Assembly (NCBI RefSeq): GCF_030525845.1
Contig: NZ_JAUNDY010000002.1
Location: forward strand, 97,221 to 161,220
Source of the DNA: Moraxella sp.
GTDB taxonomy: Bacteria > Pseudomonadota > Gammaproteobacteria > Pseudomonadales > Moraxellaceae
Direction of reading: 5' to 3'
Length of the DNA stretch: 64,000 nucleotides
Positions 45,564 through 54,747 of this stretch are shown here, in pieces. The notes beneath the pieces are model-generated. The model saw only the letters and a list, made by a program, of their open reading frames with translations, was not told the origin of the DNA and made no database searches. The position numbers and the translations under genes were made by a program. Position 1 is the stretch's first letter, and each line of letters opens with the position of its first letter.

Positions 45564-46847
45564 TTATTCGCCCAACTCTTTTAACCGCACTTCTACCGCC
45601 AATTTATGAGCGTCCAATTGCTCGGCACTTGCCATGATTGCAACGGTGTTCGCCAAATTTTTAAAGCCGTCAATGGACAATTCTTGCACGGTCATTCGCT
45701 TATAAAAGTCCGCCAAGCCAAGCGATGACTGGGTGCGGGCGTAGCCATAAGTCGGCAAGGTGTGGTTGGTGCCACTGGCGTAGTCGCCCATACTCTCGGG
45801 GGTGTACGCCCCCAAAAACACCGAGCCTGCATGGCTGATGTCGTCCAGATATTGACGGGGATTGTCGGTGTTGATAATCAAATGCTCTGGGGCGTAACTG
45901 TTTGAAATTGCTACACATTCTTGCAGGTTATCTGTGATGATGATACGACTTTTGGCAAGGGCTTGCTTGGCAGTTTCGGCTCGGGGGAGTGTTTGTAATT
46001 GGCTCTCAATTTCGCTCAAAACCTTATCGGCTAAGGATTGGCTGTCGGTCAGTAAAATCACTTGGCTGTCCGCTCCGTGCTCAGCTTGGGAGAGCAAATC
46101 GCTTGCCACAAAGGCAGGGTTGGCAAATTCATTGGCAATCACAAGCACTTCACTAGGACCTGCGGGCATATCAATGGCGGTGCCTGTCAGTAGCACTTGG
46201 CGTTTGGCTTCGGTAACAAAGGCGTTGCCTGGCCCAAAGATTTTGTCCACTTTGGGGATACTCTCTGTGCCGTACGCCATTGCACAAATCGCCCCTGCAC
46301 CGCCCACGGCAAAGATTTCATCCACGCCACAGCGTTTGGCGGTGTATAAGATTTCGGCACAAATCGGGGCGGGCGAACACAGGACAATTTTTTTGCACCC
46401 TGCAATTTTGGCAGGAATGGCAAGCATTAGCACGGTAGAAAATAAGGGGGCTGACCCTGCTGGAATGTATAAGCCCACCTTTTCAATGGGGCGTGTGGTA
46501 ACTTGACAACGCACGCCTGCCATTGTCTGGGTGTCAATGGGGGCAGGGATTTGGGCGGTGTGAAATTTGTGAATGTTGGCATAAGCGGTGTCAATGGCGG
46601 CTTTAAGTTCGTCTGATAGGGCGTTTTGGGCGTTGTCAAATTCGCTTGGGGCGATTTTTAGGCTGTCCAATTTGACTTTATCAAACTTTTCGGCAAGGGC
46701 AAACAAGGCGGTATCTCCTTGATTTACCACTTGATTTTTGATGTCTGTTACGATTTGGCTGATTTCATCACCAAGCGTTTGGGCGGGGCGAGTTAGGGCG
46801 GTTTGGCGTTCGGCTTGGTTTAGATTTTTCCAGATTAGGGTTTTCAT
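45564..46847 (-). CDS. hisD: Histidinol dehydrogenase
   Basis: Zinc-dependent oxidation of histidinol to histidine in two NAD steps. The 427 residues show the family blocks [31 protein letters not shown], the substrate-binding [14 protein letters not shown] with zinc-binding Gln/His, and the catalytic pair in [23 protein letters not shown] gives the final zinc/substrate histidine. Length is close to E. coli (434). Distinctly richer in GC than hisC and hisH. Confidence 0.96.
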   Translation of the reverse strand: MKTLIWKNLNQAERQTALTRPAQTLGDEISQIVTDIKNQVVNQGDTALFALAEKFDKVKLDSLKIAPSEFDNAQNALSDELKAAIDTAYANIHKFHTAQIPAPIDTQTMAGVRCQVTTRPIEKVGLYIPAGSAPLFSTVLMLAIPAKIAGCKKIVLCSPAPICAEILYTAKRCGVDEIFAVGGAGAICAMAYGTESIPKVDKIFGPGNAFVTEAKRQVLLTGTAIDMPAGPSEVLVIANEFANPAFVASDLLSQAEHGADSQVILLTDSQSLADKVLSEIESQLQTLPRAETAKQALAKSRIIITDNLQECVAISNSYAPEHLIINTDNPRQYLDDISHAGSVFLGAYTPESMGDYASGTNHTLPTYGYARTQSSLGLADFYKRMTVQELSIDGFKNLANTVAIMASAEQLDAHKLAVEVRLKELGE

Positions 46848-46964
46848 AATTTTCTCTTTAAAATCAATAATTTGTATAATGGCTTGGATGTTGAGTTGTG
46901 TCGTTAGGCTAACTCAAATTTGCTACTGTGGTTTTTTTTAAAATTTATCAATAAAATCAATGGA

Positions 46965-47858
46965 TTAAAGCATCATTTTTTCAATCGGTAACACCAAAAT
47001 AGAACTTGCACCAACGGCTTTTAATGCCTCCATCGTCTCCCAAAACAGTGTCTCTTGGCTGACAATGTGTACTGCCACTTTGCCATCATCGCTTGCAAGA
47101 GGCAGTACGGTTGGATTTTCTGCACAAGGAAGCAATTTGATGATGTCGGCAAGCTTATCTTTGGGGGCGTGAAGCATGATGTATTTGCTCTCGGCAGCTT
47201 GCTCAATACCCATCATACGTGTCAAAAGCTTATCTACGAGGGTTTGTTTATCAGCGGAGAGCGGTTCGCTTTTGCCGATGAGGCATGCCTTAGAACGAAA
47301 AATCGTTTCCACTTCCTTTAAGCCATTAGCCTCTAAGGTTGCCCCAGAAGATACCAAATCGCAAATGGCACCGGCTATCCCTGCACTGGGGGCGACTTCC
47401 ACCGAACCTGTGAGTAGGCAGTTTTTGAAGGGAATGCCTTGTGCGTCCATGTAGTCTTTTAATAGATTGGGGTAGCTGGTGGCGATACGAGCGTTTCTTA
47501 GGCTATCAATCCCTTTATACTCAAAGTCTTTTGGTACAGCCAGCGATAGACGGCACTCGCCAAAATTGAAAACTTTGAGCTTTTTAAAATTGGCAACCTC
47601 TCCTTTGTATTGCAAATCAAGCTCGCATTCTTTGAGTACATTCTCACCCACAAAGCCCAAATCCACCACGCCGTCAAACACCAAAGAGGGGATGTCGTCA
47701 TCTCGTACACGAAGCAGTTCAATGGGCATGTTTTTGCTGTATACCATCAGACGATCTTTGTTGTAGTGGAATTTGACGCCACAAGCTCGCAGAAGCTCTT
47801 GGCAGTCATCGCTAAGGCGACCTGATTTTTGAATGGCGATTTTTAGATGTGTTGACAT
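46965..47858 (-). CDS. hisG: ATP phosphoribosyltransferase HisG, long form
   Basis: First and feedback-controlled step of histidine synthesis. From [18 protein letters not shown] it has 297 residues, with GGAGAAAT just ahead; an upstream ATG at 47903 would add a 15-residue tail of no conserved character. The periplasmic-binding-protein-like catalytic part (about 5-225, [29 protein letters not shown]) is followed by a C-terminal ACT-like regulatory domain (about 225-297, [20 protein letters not shown]). This single-chain form works without HisZ. A gap of about 120 bp separates it from hisD. Confidence 0.95.
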   Translation of the reverse strand: MSTHLKIAIQKSGRLSDDCQELLRACGVKFHYNKDRLMVYSKNMPIELLRVRDDDIPSLVFDGVVDLGFVGENVLKECELDLQYKGEVANFKKLKVFNFGECRLSLAVPKDFEYKGIDSLRNARIATSYPNLLKDYMDAQGIPFKNCLLTGSVEVAPSAGIAGAICDLVSSGATLEANGLKEVETIFRSKACLIGKSEPLSADKQTLVDKLLTRMMGIEQAAESKYIMLHAPKDKLADIIKLLPCAENPTVLPLASDDGKVAVHIVSQETLFWETMEALKAVGASSILVLPIEKMML

Positions 47859-47893
47859 GATTTCTCCAAATTTCCATATGATTGATAAAATAA

Positions 47894-47976
47894 AAGCCCC
47901 CAAATCATCTTTGGGAGCTTATAAATACATTTGATGACGGTGTTTCACCTACTCCCGAAACTTCGATTCTTTCGGG
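47894..47976 (-). promoter_or_regulatory. Histidine attenuator (antiterminator and terminator)
   Basis: Read on the reverse strand, after the leader peptide: a hairpin formed by 47970-47976 and 47954-47960 (CCCGAAA/TTTCGGG), then the terminator stem 47910-47920 with 47894-47904 (AAGCTCCCAAA / TTTGGGGGCTT), loop of five and a TTTTATTTT tail. The 3' arm of the first hairpin (TTTCGGGAG) can instead pair with the terminator's 5' arm (CTCCCAAA), giving an antiterminator. This is the standard his-attenuator arrangement; its action is inferred from the sequence. Confidence 0.82.
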
Positions 47977-48001
47977 CGATAACCACACGCCTAAAAGAAT
48001 A

Positions 48002-48043
48002 TTAGGAATGATGGTGATGAGGGTGTAGGCTAATATTTGTCAT
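48002..48043 (-). CDS. hisL: Histidine operon leader peptide
   Basis: A 13-codon ORF, MTNISLHPHHHHS, with five histidine codons (one, then four in a row after Pro). Coordinates put the stop at 48002-48004. It sits between a good promoter and the attenuator in front of hisG, the place and style of E. coli HisL (seven His in a row). Translation stalls here when charged tRNA-His is scarce, letting the antiterminator form. No clear Shine-Dalgarno was seen. Confidence 0.9.
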   Translation of the reverse strand: MTNISLHPHHHHS

Positions 48044-48084
48044 AACAATAATAAATGGTCTGATAACTCAAATCAATGGACGAT

Positions 48085-48113
48085 ATACTAATACAGTTTT
48101 TAACAAATGACAA
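48085..48113 (-). promoter_or_regulatory. his operon promoter
   Basis: On the reverse strand TTGTCA (48108-48113) and TAGTAT (48085-48090) are 17 nt apart, ideal spacing. The start of transcription should fall near 48078, about 35 nt before the leader peptide and about 220 nt before hisG. Confidence 0.72.
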
Positions 48114-48214
48114 GTGTTTTCTCTAAATTTAAATATTTTGTTACAATAAGAAATACAATAGAAATAAATGCGACGGATTTTTAAGTCGGTCAACATGAAA
48201 AGTAAAACATGCTG

Positions 48215-48895
48215 CTACCGCTCTTTTATCACCCCTGTATCCAGCACCGTCCATAGGGCGGTTTTGACCTCTGCTTTTTTAAGTCCATTATTAACCCACG
48301 AATTGCAAGTATAAAAAGCGTTATAACTGCCGAGTGCAGGATAAAAAGCATCATTTTGCCAATAGTTCGCACCACCAATCGCCAATGGTCTCTCGGCAGG
48401 TAAGGTGGCACGAATGTGAGAGATGATGTTTTGGTATTGGTGGAGTGTTAAGGTAATTTTGCGACATTTTTGGCAAGTTTGCACCGTACGGTCAGGCTCA
48501 AAACTGACATGCAATACAGATGTACTCAGCCCAAGCAAAGCATTAAATGCCGTATTTGCCTTTAAATCCGCCCACGTAGGAGTATTTAGATAAAAATCCC
48601 TATCGCCCCACCCGATACTTACCCAATTATCCGCCTTGCCATTTTGGGTATGGCTGGGGTCAAAGACGCTTGTCCAGTTGATTTGATCGCTGACAGTCGG
48701 CAACACAAAATCGGTATGCACGCCATTAGAGATGACATAAATGTCAATGGTAGGCTCATCATTGGTGAGCTTATGTTTACTGATTTGGCTTGGCAAAAAA
48801 GTCGCACACGTCATCAATACGCCATACATGAGCAAAATGGCGATAAAATAACCGATTGTTTTTAAAGAAATTTTTAAAAATTTTGGCATATTCAT
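48215..48895 (-). CDS. DUF2459 (TIGR02117-like) membrane-anchored protein
   Basis: 226 residues from MNMPKFLKIS. One N-terminal membrane helix (about 11-32) anchors a periplasmic domain with the family's marks: YVISNGVHTDFVLP, SIGWGDRDFYLNTPTWADLK, and a conserved Cys in FYTCNSWVNNGLK. Some homologues lie near urease genes, which gave the TIGR name; the function is unknown. A longer frame starts at 48928, but that ATG sits inside the sdh terminator. It has no partner in the direction of the his genes. Confidence 0.78.
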   Translation of the reverse strand: MNMPKFLKISLKTIGYFIAILLMYGVLMTCATFLPSQISKHKLTNDEPTIDIYVISNGVHTDFVLPTVSDQINWTSVFDPSHTQNGKADNWVSIGWGDRDFYLNTPTWADLKANTAFNALLGLSTSVLHVSFEPDRTVQTCQKCRKITLTLHQYQNIISHIRATLPAERPLAIGGANYWQNDAFYPALGSYNAFYTCNSWVNNGLKKAEVKTALWTVLDTGVIKER

Positions 48896-48906
48896 ACATG
48901 AGTAAA

Positions 48907-48936
48907 ATGGGTAACTGGTTTTACCCAATTACCCAT
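48907..48936 (-). terminator. Terminator of the sdhCDAB operon
   Basis: Twelve-base stem (48907-48918 with 48925-48936, one G-U pair) around GGGTAA/TTACCC, followed by a T-rich stretch on the reverse strand. It lies 20 bp past the sdhB stop. Confidence 0.75.
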
Positions 48937-48956
48937 GCTACACATCAAAAATGTGA

Positions 48957-49667
48957 TTAACCCGCTTGTTCAAGAAGCATATTACGAATATGACCGATTG
49001 CCTTAGTGGGGTTTAGACCTTTGGGGCAAACCGACACGCAGTTCATGATACCACGACAACGGAACAAGCTAAATGGGTCATCTAGGCGAGCCAGACGAGC
49101 TTGGGTGTCGGTATCACGGCTGTCGATGATGAAGCGGTAGCCGTTAAGTAGGGCTGACGGACCAAGAAACTTGTCTGGATTCCACCAAAATGACGGACAA
49201 GAAGTCGAACAGCACGCACACAAGATACACTCATAAAGTCCGTTCATTTTTTCACGGTCTTCGGGCGATTGTAGTCGCTCTTTGGGTGGGGCTGGTTGGT
49301 GGTTGATGAGGAATGGGTGAACTTTTTCGTACTGGGCGTAGAATTGGTTCATATCCACCACCAAATCTTTGATGACTGGCAAACCTGGTAGTGGACGAAT
49401 GATGATACGCTCAGGCAAGGTGTTCATGTTAATCAAGCACGCCAAGCCATTTTTGCCATTGATGTTCATGCCGTCTGAGCCGCAGATACCCTCACGGCAA
49501 CTACGGCGAAACGTCAAGGTTTCGTCCATTTTTTTTAGGCGAAGTAGCACGTCTAGGAGCATACGGTCGGTGTCCAATAGCTCAATCTCGTAGGTTTGCA
49601 TATAGGGTGCTTTGTCTTTGTCTGGGTCGTAGCGATAAATCTCTACAATGCGTTTGCCTCGACTCAT
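48957..49667 (-). CDS. sdhB: Succinate dehydrogenase iron-sulfur subunit
   Basis: Carries electrons from the FAD of SdhA through three iron-sulfur clusters to the quinone site. The 236 residues show the 2Fe-2S ligands in [18 protein letters not shown], the 4Fe-4S and 3Fe-4S ligands in [16 protein letters not shown] and [17 protein letters not shown]. Length equals E. coli SdhB (238). Last gene of the operon. Confidence 0.97.
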   Translation of the reverse strand: MSRGKRIVEIYRYDPDKDKAPYMQTYEIELLDTDRMLLDVLLRLKKMDETLTFRRSCREGICGSDGMNINGKNGLACLINMNTLPERIIIRPLPGLPVIKDLVVDMNQFYAQYEKVHPFLINHQPAPPKERLQSPEDREKMNGLYECILCACCSTSCPSFWWNPDKFLGPSALLNGYRFIIDSRDTDTQARLARLDDPFSLFRCRGIMNCVSVCPKGLNPTKAIGHIRNMLLEQAG

Positions 49668-49740
49668 AAATTATCTCCATAGTAGGCATGATGGCTGTGT
49701 TTTGGTCGCTATCATGCCTTTTAAAGTTTTTAAAGTAAAA

Positions 49741-51591
49741 TTAGAACGTACGCACACGTGGCTCGCAATACTCCACCGTGAGTGGCTGTTTGCGAACTGG
49801 CTTATAAACCACACGGTTACCCTCGGAGTACCACAGGGTATGCTTCATCCAATTTTTGTCATCACGTCCAAGCGGTGCAGGCTCATAATCAGCAGGGTGC
49901 TCATAGTCTAGCACCGAGTGAGCTCCACGACATTCGTGGCGTAGAGAAGCTGACAACATGGTGGCTTTGGCAACTTCGTATAGGTTCGCCACTTCGAGTG
50001 CTTCGATACGGGCGGTGTTAAAGACGGCTGATTTGTCTTTTAGGTGGATTTGCTCAATCTTAGGAGCAAGTGCCATGATTTTCTCCACACCCTCATCCAT
50101 CAAGGCTTGGGTACGGAACACGCCTGCGTGAGCTTGCATGATGGAACGAATCTCATCCGCCACTTCTTGAGCGTTGTAGCCTTCGGTAGAGTTTTGAAGT
50201 TTGTCAAGACGAGCTTTGGTGAAGTCCAGCACACGTGGGTCAAGTGGCTTGTAGCTGTGGTCAGAGTTGGCAAATTCATCTAGGATGTGCTTACCTGCCG
50301 CACGCCCAAATACCACAAGGTCAAGTAGGGAGTTTGTGCCAAGACGGTTAGCACCGTGTACTGACACACATGCACATTCGCCGATGGCATATAGACCCTT
50401 AACCACACGACCTTCGGTGTACAGACCTTGTTCATCCACATGACCATCTAGTACAGGCACAGTAACCTGACCGTGAATGTTGGTGGGGATACCGCCCATC
50501 ATATAGTGAATGGTTGGTACAACAGGAACAGCTTCTTTGGCGATGTCTACGTTGGCGAAGTTGTGGCTAATCTCAAAGACCGATGGCAAACGTTTCATCA
50601 AGGTTTCTAAACCCAAATGCGTCATGTCCATCAAAATATAATCGCCGTTTGGACCACAACCACGACCTTCTTTAATCTCTTGGTCCATCGAACGAGAGAC
50701 GAAATCACGAGGGGCTAGGTCTTTTAGGGTTGGGGCATAACGCTCCATGAACGGCTCGCCATGTTTGTTACGCAAAATCGCACCCTCACCACGACAGCCT
50801 TCGGTCAACAGTACGCCCGCACCTGCCACGCCTGTGGGGTGAAATTGCCAAAATTCCATGTCTTGTAGAGGAATGCCCGCACGCACCGCCATACCCAAGC
50901 CATCGCCTGTGTTGATGTAGGCGTTGGTTGATGCTTTAAAGATACGACCTGCACCACCTGTGGCTAAAATGGTGGTGTTGGCTTGGAACACGCTGATATT
51001 ACCTGTTTCTTGGTCAAGGGCAATCACGCCGTTGATGTTGCCATCTGCATCCTTGATGAGGTCAAGAGCAATCCACTCCACAAAAAACTGCGTACCTTTT
51101 TCTAGGTTTTTTTGATAAAGCGTATGCAATAAGGCGTGTCCTGTACGGTCAGCTGCTGCACAGGCACGTGGCACAGGCTTAGCTCCGTACTCGGCTGAGT
51201 GTCCACCAAAGGGACGCTGATAAATCGTGCCATCGGCGTTACGGTCAAAAGGCATGCCCATGTGTTCTAGCTCGTAGACGACCTTGGGAGCTTCACGGCA
51301 CATGTACTCGATGGCGTCTTGGTCGCCTAGCCAGTCAGAGCCTTTGACGGTGTCATAAAAGTGAAAATGCCAGTTGTCGGGACTCATGTTACCCAAAGAG
51401 GCACCGATACCGCCTTGGGCTGCAACGGTGTGGCTACGAGTTGGGAAAACTTTGGTCAAAACGGCAACTTTCATGCCGCCTTCGACAAGTTGTAATGAGG
51501 CTCTCATGCCTGAGCCACCACCACCTACGATGACTGCATCGAAGTTTAGGGTGGGGATATTTTCAATTGGTTTTTCTGGTGCTAATGCCAT
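49741..51591 (-). CDS. sdhA: Succinate dehydrogenase flavoprotein subunit
   Basis: Oxidises succinate to fumarate with covalent FAD. The 616 residues have the dinucleotide motif AVIVGGGGSGMRASLQL near the N-terminus, the FAD-linking histidine in SHTVAAQGGIGAS, and the catalytic region WQFHPTGV and GGIPTNIHGQV. C-terminal RVRTF ends a helical cap. Length fits E. coli SdhA (588) with a small surplus. sdhD follows upstream with 45 bp between. Confidence 0.97.
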   Translation of the reverse strand: MALAPEKPIENIPTLNFDAVIVGGGGSGMRASLQLVEGGMKVAVLTKVFPTRSHTVAAQGGIGASLGNMSPDNWHFHFYDTVKGSDWLGDQDAIEYMCREAPKVVYELEHMGMPFDRNADGTIYQRPFGGHSAEYGAKPVPRACAAADRTGHALLHTLYQKNLEKGTQFFVEWIALDLIKDADGNINGVIALDQETGNISVFQANTTILATGGAGRIFKASTNAYINTGDGLGMAVRAGIPLQDMEFWQFHPTGVAGAGVLLTEGCRGEGAILRNKHGEPFMERYAPTLKDLAPRDFVSRSMDQEIKEGRGCGPNGDYILMDMTHLGLETLMKRLPSVFEISHNFANVDIAKEAVPVVPTIHYMMGGIPTNIHGQVTVPVLDGHVDEQGLYTEGRVVKGLYAIGECACVSVHGANRLGTNSLLDLVVFGRAAGKHILDEFANSDHSYKPLDPRVLDFTKARLDKLQNSTEGYNAQEVADEIRSIMQAHAGVFRTQALMDEGVEKIMALAPKIEQIHLKDKSAVFNTARIEALEVANLYEVAKATMLSASLRHECRGAHSVLDYEHPADYEPAPLGRDDKNWMKHTLWYSEGNRVVYKPVRKQPLTVEYCEPRVRTF

Positions 51592-51636
51592 AATTATTTT
51601 CCTATTTAATGTAAAAGAGATAATTTTAAGGAAGAA

Positions 51637-51993
51637 TTACCAAAAAATCATCACACCCCAAAACAAATATGCCAAAATGGCAACGATAACCGCACCTTGT
51701 AGGACGATACGCAAGCCTGAGGATTTGATGTAGTCAGTAAACACCGTCCACATACCCACCCAAGCATGAAACACAAGCGAGATAATCGCCACAAGGCTAA
51801 ACAACTTCATGGGCAAGCTCATCATAAAGCCATGCCACATTGCGTAGTCCACCTTGTTAAATAGGAAAAATCCCACCAACACCACCGCATACAATGCCAA
51901 CACAACGGCACTAATACGCTGTAACACCCAATCACGAGAGCCTGAACCTGTCAGACCTGTGGCACTTTTAATACTTGAATTATTTCTAGCCAT
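51637..51993 (-). CDS. sdhD: Succinate dehydrogenase membrane anchor SdhD
   Basis: 118 residues from MARNNSSIKSAT, with three transmembrane helices (about 20-40, 53-75, 85-110), the haem-site region WHGFMMS and conserved HAWVGMWTVFTDYIKS. The frame opens five codons earlier, but the start at 51993 overlaps the sdhC stop as TAATG, a typical translational-coupling arrangement. Together with SdhC it holds haem b and the quinone site. Confidence 0.92.
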   Translation of the reverse strand: MARNNSSIKSATGLTGSGSRDWVLQRISAVVLALYAVVLVGFFLFNKVDYAMWHGFMMSLPMKLFSLVAIISLVFHAWVGMWTVFTDYIKSSGLRIVLQGAVIVAILAYLFWGVMIFW

Positions 51994-52382
51994 TAGAACA
52001 TCACCCATACAAATGAAGCCAAAATTAAGGCAAATGCAATCACAAAGCTAATAATCGCTGCGGTTTTACCCGATTGGAACTCCTCGTTACAACCCAAGTC
52101 AGCCAGCAAGTGCTTGATACCCATCACAAAATGGTAGGCTGTACCTGCCACAAAAATCCACGCCACAAAACGCAGGGCAATGTTATTAAAGACACCCTCA
52201 AACCCCTCTGGGCTTGATAGGGAAGTTTGTAAAATACAAAGCATGACAGGGGTAAGCAAAAACAACACAATGCCTGACACACGGTGTAAAATCGAAGCCA
52301 TTGCGATGGGTGATTTTGAGTTCACCGCAATCACTTGGCTTAGGGGTAAGTTAATTGGTCGGTTGCTTTTCACAGCGGGCAT
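51993..52382 (-). CDS. sdhC: Succinate dehydrogenase cytochrome b556 subunit SdhC
   Basis: 129 residues with three transmembrane helices. Signature: NRPINLPLSQVIAVNSKSP at the N-terminus, ASILHRVSGIVLFLL with the arginine/serine near the quinone site, and YHFVMGIKHLLADLG with the haem-ligand histidine. First gene of the sdhCDAB operon, divergent from gltA. Confidence 0.95.
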   Translation of the reverse strand: MPAVKSNRPINLPLSQVIAVNSKSPIAMASILHRVSGIVLFLLTPVMLCILQTSLSSPEGFEGVFNNIALRFVAWIFVAGTAYHFVMGIKHLLADLGCNEEFQSGKTAAIISFVIAFALILASFVWVMF

Positions 52383-52480
52383 CCTTATCTAATTTTTCGC
52401 CAATGGCAAGGAGAGCTGGCTGAAAGGAAAAATCCTACACAGCAAATTATTATCACGTCCACAAAGGTGGTGTGCCTACA

Positions 52481-52508
52481 ACTATAACATAATTTTAAGT
52501 GATGTCAT
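52481..52508 (-). promoter_or_regulatory. Possible sdhCDAB promoter
   Basis: On the reverse strand ATGACA (52503-52508) and TATAGT (52481-52486), 16 nt apart, about 100 nt before sdhC. Moderate match to sigma-70. Confidence 0.4.
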
Positions 52509-52882
52509 CATCATTTAAAAGAATGTTTATTATATACTTTTTTAATGATAAAATCATGCAAAAATGGCTCATAAAATGATGTTTTTTATGGTCTTTTTCG
52601 GCAAAAAATTGTAACTGATTATCAATTAAAAAGTATGATACAGAACTGTTAGATTATAAAACGCTTGAACAAATTTTACAAACAAAATTACAAATAAATT
52701 TACAAAAAGCACGTAACCTCTCACAAAACTCGCCCAACACCACCCAGTCATATTGTTACAAAATATTTCAAAAACACCCAAGTTTCATTGAATAACAGTA
52801 CAAAGGTGCACTCATTTTTGGGTGGATTTTGGACAAATTTCCCCATAAAATCAAAATGCAACGAATTTTTATCTGAAAAGGC

Positions 52883-52911
52883 TTGTAAGTTTGGCTAAGA
52901 TTTTGTACTAT
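52883..52911 (+). promoter_or_regulatory. Probable gltA promoter
   Basis: TTGTAA (52883-52888) and TACTAT (52906-52911) with 17-nt spacing; the transcription start would fall near 52918, leaving a leader of about 150 nt before gltA. Within the 690-bp sdhC-gltA spacer no small gene was recognised. Confidence 0.5.
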
Positions 52912-52917
52912 TGTCTT

Positions 52918-52933
52918 ACTGTTTTAAAACAGT
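52918..52933. promoter_or_regulatory. Perfect 16-bp palindrome at the gltA transcription start
   Basis: ACTGTTTTAAAACAGT, a perfect inverted repeat, begins where the gltA transcript should start. It could be an operator for a dimeric regulator or a 5' stem-loop of the mRNA. No regulator family can be named from the sequence. Confidence 0.5.
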
Positions 52934-53069
52934 GATATGAAGGACACGCACGCAAGCCAAAGGAGTGGTTTAGTGTACATTTGTTGTCTTAATTGGTCTT
53001 GGTCAAAAACAGACGGATTTATTTTCCTAGCCCAGATGAGACGCACTCACCCAAACAAAGAGGTTTGTT

Positions 53070-54347
53070 ATGACAAAAGAAGTCAAATTAGTTGTTGATG
53101 GCACAGAATATGAAATGCCCGTGCTAGAAAGCACGCTTGGTCGCCCTGTATTGGACATCAGTGCGGTAAACAAAGCAGGTTTTTGGACGTATGACCCTGG
53201 TTTTATGGCGACCGCTCCTGTTGAATCTAAGCTGACCTACATTGATGGCGACAAGGGCGAACTGCTACATCGTGGCTATGCCATTGACGAGCTGGCTGAC
53301 AATGCTGAATACCTAGAAGTCTGCTACGCCCTACTCTACGGCGACCTACCAAACGCCGAACAAAAAGCCAAATTCTACGAGCGTGTATCTAACAATATGG
53401 CAGTACACGACCAACTGCGTAAATTCTTTGAAGGCTTCCGCCGTGACGCTCACCCCATGGCGATTATGGTGGGCGTGGTTGGTGCATTGTCTGCGTTCTA
53501 TCACAACCACCTAGACATCTCTGACCCAGCACACCGTGATGAAACTTGTGTGGACTTGATTGCCAAAGTGCCTACCCTTGCTGCGATGAGCTACAAATAT
53601 AGCATTGGCGAACCTTTCCTATATCCACGCAAAGATTTTAGCTATGCTGAAAACTTCCTATACATGATGTTTGCTACGCCTGGTGATGTTGATTATAAGC
53701 CAAATCCTGTGCTTGTGCGTGCGATGGATAAAATCTTCACTCTACACGCTGACCACGAACAAAACGCCTCTACTTCTACCGTGCGTTTGGCAGGTTCGAC
53801 AGGTGCCAACCCGTACGCGTGTATCGCTGCTGGTATCGTGGCTCTATGGGGTCCATCACACGGTGGTGCGAACGAAGCCGTTCTACAAATGCTTGATGAA
53901 ATTGGTACCATTGAAAACGTTGCTCCATTCATGGAAAAAGTCAAGACCAAAGAAGCCAAGCTCATGGGCTTTGGACACCGTGTGTACAAAAACTTTGATC
54001 CACGTGCCAAGGTCATGAAAGAGACCTGTGATGAAGTTTTGGGTGCTTTGGGTGTCAATGACCCTAAACTTCAACTTGCCATGGAACTAGAAAAAATCGC
54101 TCTATCTGACCCCTACTTCATCGAGCGTAAACTGTATCCAAACGTGGACTTCTACTCTGGCATCATCCTTAAAGCCATCGGTATCCCAACGTCTATGTTT
54201 ACCGTTATCTTTGCCCTTGCTCGTACTGTGGGTTGGATCAGCCACTGGACTGAAATGCACTCAGAACCCTTCAAAATCGGTCGTCCACGTCAGCGTTATA
54301 CTGGCGAAACGCACCGTCCATTTGTTAAGCTTGAAGACCGCAAATAA
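53070..54347 (+). CDS. gltA: Citrate synthase
   Basis: Joins oxaloacetate and acetyl-CoA to citrate at the entrance of the TCA cycle. The 425 residues match type II, NADH-sensitive citrate synthase: [32 protein letters not shown] with catalytic His, [25 protein letters not shown], and the aspartate in NVDFYSGI. Length fits E. coli GltA (427). AAAGAGG lies ahead of the ATG. Codon use looks biased, as in highly expressed genes. Confidence 0.97.
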   Translation: MTKEVKLVVDGTEYEMPVLESTLGRPVLDISAVNKAGFWTYDPGFMATAPVESKLTYIDGDKGELLHRGYAIDELADNAEYLEVCYALLYGDLPNAEQKAKFYERVSNNMAVHDQLRKFFEGFRRDAHPMAIMVGVVGALSAFYHNHLDISDPAHRDETCVDLIAKVPTLAAMSYKYSIGEPFLYPRKDFSYAENFLYMMFATPGDVDYKPNPVLVRAMDKIFTLHADHEQNASTSTVRLAGSTGANPYACIAAGIVALWGPSHGGANEAVLQMLDEIGTIENVAPFMEKVKTKEAKLMGFGHRVYKNFDPRAKVMKETCDEVLGALGVNDPKLQLAMELEKIALSDPYFIERKLYPNVDFYSGIILKAIGIPTSMFTVIFALARTVGWISHWTEMHSEPFKIGRPRQRYTGETHRPFVKLEDRK

Positions 54348-54360
54348 TCGGCAAAGCCAC

Positions 54361-54390
54361 AAATTCCCCAAAAGCAATTTTGGGGAATTT
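54361..54390 (+). terminator. Terminator after gltA
   Basis: Perfect 13-base stem AAATTCCCCAAAA (54361-54373) / TTTTGGGGAATTT (54378-54390), loop GCAA, followed by T. It sits 13 bp past the gltA stop and separates gltA from sucA. Confidence 0.9.
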
Positions 54391-54575
54391 TCATTGTTGA
54401 TATTTTAAAAATAACTGTTTAAAAATATCAATGAACTGGGAGGGCTTACTATTTTTCTGTAAATATTCCCCCAAAATACCGTGTATCAAGGCTTAAATTT
54501 AATGTACATTCGTGCTTTGTAGAATTTTTTTTGGCAAAAACCATCATCTATTCACATTTTTCAAACCATTGTAAC

Positions 54576-54604
54576 TTGTCATATTTGGTTAAATGGCGTA
54601 AACT
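54576..54604 (+). promoter_or_regulatory. Probable sucAB promoter
   Basis: TTGTCA (54576-54581) and TAAACT (54599-54604) with 17-nt spacing, about 145 nt before sucA. The -35 is the same as at the his promoter. The remaining spacer (54391-54738) shows no other feature. Confidence 0.5.
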
Positions 54605-54747
54605 ATGCAGTATTTATTGATAAAATCGCTCTGAGTGGTTCATGGGCAGATTTTTGGTATGAGCGTGATTATTCTGCCGACAGACGGTTTTGGGTGGAAT
54701 GCGGTCATTCATCAGTAAACCAACGACATTTTTAAAATGTGTTTAAT

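Noticed and set aside
48896..48928. Upstream start of the DUF2459 gene
   Set aside because: The ATG at 48928 lies in the sdh terminator stem; the membrane anchor begins properly at 48895.
51994..52008. Longer sdhD start
   Set aside because: The TAATG overlap with sdhC fits better and MARNNSS resembles the family start.
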